Positions 57,351 to 64,000 of a stretch of DNA of 64,000 nt are shown here, piece after piece (positions within the stretch are counted from its first letter, which is position 1; the number at the start of each line of letters is the position of its first letter). The translations under genes and the position numbers were made by a program. The DNA is from Raphanus sativus (taxonomy: Eukaryota; Streptophyta; Magnoliopsida; Brassicales; Brassicaceae): positions 18,127,407 to 18,191,406 of the forward strand of contig NC_079515.1 in assembly GCF_000801105.2 (NCBI RefSeq), given 5' to 3'. A model generated the notes under the pieces. It saw only the letters and a program-made list of their open reading frames with translations, had not been told where the DNA came from and did no database searches.

Positions 57351-60300
57351 CACCTATTATATATCCTAGATCCTAGCATTACAAGCCATTCTGGTGTAGA
57401 AATCTATAAACAATCTTAGAAATCCTAATAAATAATCAGTTTGACATTAAGTTCAAGAATCTCTAAATTTAACAATATGATTACTCAGACATACAAATAG
57501 TAATATGAATCATAATCTGAATATAAATTATATATAAAGCTAATGGAGTTTCTGTTAATTTCTAAAAGAGATATGATATTTTCTCCAAATCTAAAAGAAG
57601 CAATGAATAAAGAATACAAAATATAACCGTCAATAAAGACTTAGAAAACTATATAAATTAGATATCAAGTTGTCCAGAGATATTCTGATAATTTGTAGTG
57701 ATTTCAAAACGCAAGTCGGTCATAAAATAGACCCAGGCCATCTACACGAATCAGTGTCGTTCGAATCAGTGTTCGACACTAAGTTACTAATGTCGATCAA
57801 CACTTCTTAACATTTTCAACAGTTTCCTTTCGAAAAGCAGACATACCATATTTTCGTAAACAATCATAATTTTAAATTTAACCATCAGATGGACTTCACA
57901 CCGGTGGAATTAGAAAAGTAACTCAAATTTTTATCTTATGTCAAGGGATGAATTCAATCGCACTGCGAAAAAGTTTCTTTATAGATAACGCATCTGTACA
58001 GTTCTTCATCTCAAATATTTCCAAAATCACCAATTATCCAAAACGTACTTAAACCTGAAAATATCTCGCATCAAAAGTATATCATTTTTATATGTACTTT
58101 TGTTCTTTATTGAGTAGGTCAAGGTGGTTTATAAACGGAAGCGATTCTGGCATGTGAAAATGAGTAATTCAATACTAATAAAAAATCTCACCAAATCGTC
58201 AATACTAATAACAATGATTATACTATATATTATGTTCGTATTTAATATATTTTAATGTAGTTATGTAGTTATATTCTTATTTTCCTTTGTATTATATTTG
58301 TTAGGCACACATAATAAAAAACTTATACCCAGAATTAACTTCTTTTTCACATAATTAAATTGCGTTAAACATCCTTTACTCAATATTTTATAATTAACTC
58401 TCTAATAAAGATGATTACATACACGTATTCAAATCACTAATAAAGTTTTTTGTTCCTTTGCTATGATCTTATTTGATTTTTGGAACTCTTAAATATTCGA
58501 CTTTCAATCCTTCGGTGCCAAGAACCTTTTCATTTTTATATGTCCTTTATAATTGTTATATGATTCATAGATTTAGAAATATGGACTAAATTTCACTAAA
58601 TTGAGTTCCAAATGGAATTAGTAGAAAAATAGACAAGTACAATTTTATTGTTTTCTCTTTCTTGAGTTTTTATAGGAGAAGTTTTTTTTTTCCTGTAAAC
58701 ATGTTTCCAGCAACAAATATAATCAATAAGTTAGTTATTTCCATTTTTAGTCAGTAAAAACAAAATAGAAACAGAGTTAAATTAATTTTTTCTGGTACTA
58801 AACTCTAATATCATAATAGAATAGAGTAAAATATAACAATATATATATATATATATATATTATTTGATAAATCAGTTTTCTCACGATGGTTGAGTACGAT
58901 GACACATTTAAAAATTAAAAATATTACATATAATTACTATATTAAATTTTATTTTCCTTTTGAAAATGATTTCTGTTAATTAGAAATTTCATTTTTAGTT
59001 AATATATAATTAAACATTTATAAATTAAAAACGAATTTACAATAAAAGAATATACTTGCATATAATGTAATTTTATAAAAAGTAATTTTTATATAAATAG
59101 TAATAAATATTTCCTTTAAAACATAATATTAAGCAATATAAATATATTCTCAAAGTAATAAAATATTTGCCTTCTATCTATATATTTTCTCAGATAATTA
59201 CAGAAAAAAATTGATTAGATAAACCAAATTATAATATCTTTTGGCTAATAATATTTTATAATTAAAACAAAAATAAACATATCTATAAAAACAATTCACA
59301 TATATAAAATAATTTCTCAAGAAAATAATTAAAGGACCTGGTATTTAGTTTTAAAACGTTAAATAGTATTTTTATGAAAACCAATTTTACCACAAACATA
59401 TTTTGAACAAATAATTACAAAATTTTTTTTTTTAAAAATAATCCTATATATTTTTAATGAACTAAACATATTATATTTTACCACAATTAAAAATATATAT
59501 TTTACTTAATATTTAGTTTGATTTGTTTTCCCCCTTTATATTTGTACAATCCAATATACCTATAAAGTACATAAGAAAATATGCATTATTATATCTAAGA
59601 TTATTTAAAATAATTTTCAATTTACTTTTATAAATATAAGGTGTAATATTACTTAGAGCTTACAAAATATTGTAATTATTATAAATTTTATCAGCATACA
59701 AAATTTTATCAGTTATTTTTTGTTTTATGCAATTTTATACTGATCATACAAAAAGATTATATGTCACCCTTTCCACAAAATTAGTAGCTAGACTAGTAAA
59801 TTTTACTATAGTAATGTTTATTTATTTTATACATATAAATTTTGTGATGCTTCAAACCATACCAATAAATAAAAGTAAAATACTAAGTAATTATTTCAAT
59901 TTATTTCTTTTGTAAAACCTATATGCATGAAATTTCAAAATATTATCGTTATATTTATTTATATATTCTTTATCGATCAACACTTAAATTTATTTATCTA
60001 TTTAATTTTCAAAACAATATATATAATATTATTACTAAAATATATTTACATATCTAAGAGAAAAACCAATCTAAATCAAAATCACAAACTATTCAAAATT
60101 TTATCTATTTAGAACAAAAAATACCATGGTTGAATTTGAAAAATTTGATGATGTCTAATATGTTAAAGTGACAATTAAACTAATCATATGTTACATATAC
60201 AAAATCACATGTCTAACTAAAACAATATAATATTATTCATATAAATTATAAAATAATTGAAATTGAAAATAAACTATTAATAAATTATTACTAAATATAC

Positions 60301-60640
60301 TTTATAAGTATTTACATATGTGCATAAACATGGAAAATCATCTAATATATATTTATATATTCGTGGTTCACAATAGAATAGAATAAAATGGAATAAGAAA
60401 AAGGCGGGTAAGACTTCTAAAGTAATAACTATTACTATAAACATAACATACGTGCTCAATGATTACTAGGGAGTTAGTTACCAAACATATTCTTTTGTAA
60501 GTGGAGGACAATATTATGATATAATTTTTGATATCATTGTGAAGTTGACTATCTTAGCATATCATATCATTGTATGAGTGCGATACACACAGACACATAA
60601 ATAAAAAACCAATCTCGGTTTTCAACTGGGATGATTTATT
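57351..60640. other. AT-rich DNA, no gene recognised
   Basis: Very AT-rich. Short frames lack motifs. Contains a (TA)n run at 58840-58862. Composition matches decayed transposon and intergenic DNA elsewhere in the window. Confidence 0.45.
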
Positions 60641-60644
60641 AGTA

Positions 60645-61040
60645 AGAGCAACTTTAATGGTAAGATACTCACTAAGTATCTTATCAATATAGTATTATTA
60701 ATTTAAGTAAAAGTTAAATTGAGAAACTATATGTTTAGTTTTAATGGTAGATATTCATTAAGTCTTTTTATTATTGTAATAATATTATTATTATTTTATT
60801 TAATTTTTATTCTGATATAGTTTAGTTTAGGAAAAGTATTAAGAAAATCTAAAAAAATTGTAAAGTAAAATGAATAGATTGTTTGAATCTATAATGAAAA
60901 GAAAAAGATATAAAATGTTATGAAATTTGATAAGCTAAATATGAAGGATATAAAATGTTATGAGATTTGATAAGCTATGATCAAGCATTGTTTCAATCTT
61001 GCTCTCTTGAGTTTCTGGTGGCGGATTCTGTTACGAAGAA
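60645..61040. other. AT-rich DNA with MITE-like start
   Basis: gagcaactttaatggtaaga at about 60647 resembles the end of GAGCATCTCCAATGG-type MITEs. A related block ttttaatggtagatattca follows near 60738. No inverted partner was found. gatataaaatgttatgagatttgataagcta is near-duplicated at 60907-60975. Confidence 0.35.
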
Positions 61041-61049
61041 ACTTCCATA

Positions 61050-61450
61050 AGCTATGTTGTTGTTGATGTAGGTGTTGATGTGGGTTTATGGTATTGTGAA
61101 CTCTGGTTGTAGTTACTCATTTTTTCATTGGCATAGAAGTTTATGTTCCTCTCTAATTTCCAGACCTCTGAAAATGGGTACCACTGATGAAGTTCAAATC
61201 TTCCTAGTCATCTATGTCACTGTTGACATCTACATCTTTTACATCCTCTGCAAAGCTAACTTGCTTTCTGAGAAGCTTGTGAACACTGTCTAGTTTAGCT
61301 TTAACATCGTCCATCTGCTCCTTTCCAAGGGTAGTGGCTAATTTTCTCCTCTCAAGATCAGTGTTCTTGGTGATATTGCTAGACACCAAGTTCTCAATAA
61401 GTCTCACAGCCTCTTATAGATTCATATTGTTTACATTAGAATCCCTGTTC
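61050..61450 (-). pseudogene. Athila-like gypsy gag fragment
   Basis: Minus-strand reading: RLIENLVSSNITKNTDLERR, KEQMDDVKAKLDSVHKLLRK, QVSFAEDVKDVD (61204-61407), then after a stop EDLNFISGTHFQRSGN. This is the end of Gag in Athila-type elements (LDSVHKLLRKQV.FAEDVE, EDVNFI.GTGFQ). Gag would form the particle; only this piece survives and nothing of pol lies beside it. It is antisense to the gypsy 3' end further right, so two separate insertions are involved. Confidence 0.75.
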
Positions 61451-61639
61451 ATTGGCATTGAGATAAAAAGGATTCAGAAAAGAGAGAAGATGGAGGGAAA
61501 GAGTAAAAAAAGACTAAATGTTGGTCCAGATACTTGCTTGAGTTGATTTCATGTATTCGGTGATTGATACTTCCAAGATGTAGCCTACACATCTATTTTA
61601 TGCAGAAATGAGGTCAGTAGAAGAGTATGTCAGACACTA

Positions 61640-62900
61640 TCAGTCGAGTTGTGTACCGTATGGTATGGTGACTAAGCTAGTGTATACTACATTGAAACAT
61701 TCTAAGATTAGTAATGATTCACTTCAACCTATCATATTTGCAGAAGTGAAAATAGTGAATTTATAGACTACTCTTTGTTTTGCTTGAGGACAAGTTAAAT
61801 GGTAAGACTCGGGGAGTGATATACCATGGACTTTTTTTCAATATTAGCCATGGTATATAAGTGTTTTCAGATGTATATATATATACACATTATGTTTTGG
61901 AGGCTTTTTAGCATATTTTTATGTTCATGTACGATTTGGAGTAAAGTGGTGATTTTGGATTATTTTAAAGATAAAATAGAAGAAACTCGTAGCTGACCAT
62001 CGAACCAGCCGAAGAGGTCGACATTCAGAGTCAACCATCGATCGACGGACATCATCTCTCGTCGATCGATGACGTATCGCGCAAAACTCCACTTGGTTCT
62101 CAGCCGACTTAAAGCTCAAGTCGCCCATATTTACAAGAATACCATGGCCGACTTTAACCTAATATTTAAGTGCTCCGCCGGCAACGCACGCTTTCATACT
62201 TTCTTATTTTCACAGCAAACATGTCCAAGGTTTTTAGTAGTTTGGAGAGAAGATCCAAGACTCCTTAAGAGCTTTGTATTAGAACTCCAGTTAACTACAT
62301 TATTTTATTTATAAAATTTATATTTATGATTATGATGTTATATGTTTCTATGCATGATTAAATCTCTTGTTGGATTTAGGGTTCAAATAAGTTATGAAAG
62401 ATTAGCCCCAACTATAAAATTTCTAAGGTGATAAACATCCTTCAAATAATTGCTTGATGCTTGTGTTCTAAAGTAGCTAATTAGAATCCTGAACTTAGGA
62501 TTGTGGACAACTATGACGGTAGGTTATGCACCAGAATAAATTTCCTTGAGTTATGATTGCTAGAAACAAGTGAAAACTTATTTTGTTAAGACTAGTGAAC
62601 CTATCGATCAACTCGCTAAGAGACCACCGATCGACGCTCATACCATAGCATCGATCGACGTTTGATCCATATCAACAAGCGACAGCTGAGATATCAGACT
62701 TAGTCAATAAGATTGATTCGCATGTGAAAGCTGAAATAAATCATCTTTAGAATTCGAGTTTTAGGATTGACACCCTAAGTATTCTATATCATTAAAATCA
62801 TGATTACATGAAAAGATGCCTTAGATTTAACATTTTATCATAACTGTTTACAACCTCAACCAATCAATTGAACAACTACCTTGTTCGCCCTGCTATTTAC
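61640..62900 (+). mobile_element. Gypsy 3' end with partial LTR
   Basis: tttgttttgcttgaggacaa is followed by ggtaagactcggggag (polypurine-type) and TGATATACCATGG at 61817. This is the usual junction of internal region and 3' LTR in Athila-like gypsy elements. The putative LTR contains repeated atcgatcgacg motifs (62035-62075 and 62630-62665) and probably extends to about 62.9 kb, but its CA end and the other LTR are not visible. Confidence 0.55.
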
Positions 62901-63521
62901 TATTCTAAATAACCTACCTAGCTTAACCGATATTGTTCTCTGACGGTGACCTCGACCCAGCTGAACCTCATATCTTGTCACTGCAACATCTGATGAGGCA
63001 GAGTCAGCAACTAATGGAGCTTGTTACGAGCTGTTATTCCTGACACTACAGCCTTTGTTGAAACTGAGTCAGAAACGAATGGAGTAGTAGTAGGTGCTGT
63101 TATCTCTGTCGTTTGTGGGATCAGAGGATCAGACACAGGTGCTTCAAAAGAAGTGTCAATACAACGAAGCTCATTTATTGTATAATATATTATCAGTTGG
63201 TAGCGAATCAGCTGATAATAACTATGATGAGACATGATATTCTGTGTCAGTAGGTGATACATGTTCAGGTTCAGTATCAGTATCAGGTGACATATCTAAC
63301 TCAGATAAGGGAGCAATCTGTTCCATAGAATCATCAACCAAAAGAGGTACATTATTCATTCGGTGAGGAATCGTTGTGGTAACTTCATACAAGTGTGGCG
63401 CTAGTTTCTCAAAAGAGAAATCAGTCTTGAAAAATACCAGATCTCGAGAAATTTTTTTATCTTCTTTGTATCAAGATTGTAAATTCACCGACTGATATAC
63501 AATAGGTTTTACCAGTTTTCA
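62900..63521. other. Repeat-derived DNA, no gene recognised
   Basis: Repeated serine/threonine-like coding appearance (gttgaaactgagtcagaaac, gatgaggcagagtcagcaac) could be a decayed gag or LTR-internal sequence, but no motif decides it. Confidence 0.3.
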
Positions 63522-63529
63522 GTCATGAT

Positions 63530-63986
63530 CATGGTTTAAAATAGCGCTCGCTTTGGTCGCCATGGCGCAAAGCGAGGTCTTGCCATGTCCTCATCGACTT
63601 GACACCTCAAGGCAAGGCAACATACACAAAGCGCTCGCCTTGAGCGCTTTTTTAGTAAACTCTATGGCGACAAAAGCGTTGCCTTATTGAATTTAAGCTA
63701 AACCAAGTTGGTTTGTGCACAATTAGGTTATTAAACCGATCTAAATTTGTGATTGAAGCTTCGGCATCATATAGAATTTATTTCAAACCCTAATCTGACC
63801 TTTTAAATAAGAGCTTAACAAGGTTTTTCATAACCGTTTTTGATATTTGAACATTGCGTGTAGTAAAATGATGTTAGTTACTGTTATTGGCTTCATACAC
63901 AAAGCGATCGCTTTGTGTCGCCATGGCGCAAGGCGAGAGGCGAGACCCTCATTGCCTTACCTCGCCATGCGCCATTTCAAACCAAG
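63530..63986. mobile_element. hAT-like short element, 457 bp
   Basis: It is flanked by a perfect 8-bp duplication gtcatgat (63522-63529 and 63987-63994). The left end is CATGGTTTAAAATAGCGC and the right end, inverted, is CTTGGTTTGAAATGGCGC (imperfect repeats). Both ends carry GC-rich subterminal blocks of gcgctcgcc, gccatggcgc and ggcgag motifs. The middle is AT-rich without coding. The 8-bp duplication points to the hAT superfamily. Confidence 0.8.
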
Positions 63987-64000
63987 GTCATGATATATGA

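Noticed and set aside
59727..60112. Two consecutive 61-62 residue Ile/Phe/Tyr-rich frames
   Set aside because: Amino-acid composition mirrors very AT-rich DNA; no domain.
63011..63262. 83-residue minus-strand frame with Ser/Thr-rich tail
   Set aside because: No family motif; repetitive composition consistent with decayed retroelement sequence.

Overview
The window reads as plant nuclear DNA, most likely Brassicaceae (Brassica, Raphanus or a relative). This rests on the AT-rich background, Helitrons with GC-hairpin/CTAG 3' ends, TGG-TATCAG-type copia primer sites, Athila-like gag remnants, L1-type LINEs carrying a DUF4283-like ORF1 and Mutator-like transposases with a SWIM zinc finger. I found no intact host protein gene, tRNA, rRNA or CRISPR array. 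Every recognisable coding segment belongs to a transposable element and every one is broken. The segment therefore looks like pericentromeric or other gene-poor, repeat-rich chromatin.

Layout. 0.8-3.8 kb: a degenerate Mutator-like (MULE) transposase on the minus strand. 4.3-6.7 kb: a Helitron whose 5' terminus is repeated. 6.7-14.3 kb: mostly AT-rich decayed repeats plus a hAT element (10124-10879) with an 8-bp target duplication. 14.3-17.2 kb: a MULE-type MITE, Helitron 3' ends and a striking 46-bp-arm hairpin. 18.9-24.8 kb: a copia retrotransposon on the minus strand whose two LTRs differ only in TA-repeat length although its pol is full of stops. 26.1-27.0 kb: a solo LTR. 27.2-27.9 kb: another hAT element. 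28.3-30.0 kb: a non-autonomous MULE with a perfect 9-bp target duplication. 30.0-35.2 kb: a near full-length dead LINE (minus). 35.7-37.1 kb: a second Helitron with a duplicated 5' end. 38.0-41.2 kb: a gag-only LTR retrotransposon (TR-GAG type). 44.1-45.1 and 50.0-50.5 kb: LINE 3' fragments. 45.2-46.2 kb: a short Helitron. 47.3-48.8 kb: Ty3/gypsy protease and reverse-transcriptase remains. 51.4-53.3 and 53.9-54.8 kb: two ~960-bp non-coding poly(A) retroposons with 12-14 bp target duplications, the first split by a second solo LTR of the 26.1 kb family. 55.6-62.9 kb: gypsy/Athila LTR-like and gag remnants in AT-rich DNA. 63.5-64.0 kb: a short hAT-like element ending just inside the window.

The elements do not form a pathway. 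What they share is dependence: nearly every structurally intact element lacks a working enzyme and must have been moved by machinery encoded elsewhere. The nesting order is partly readable from target duplications. Boundaries given with target-site duplications were read directly from the sequence. Family names come from motif recognition, not database searches.
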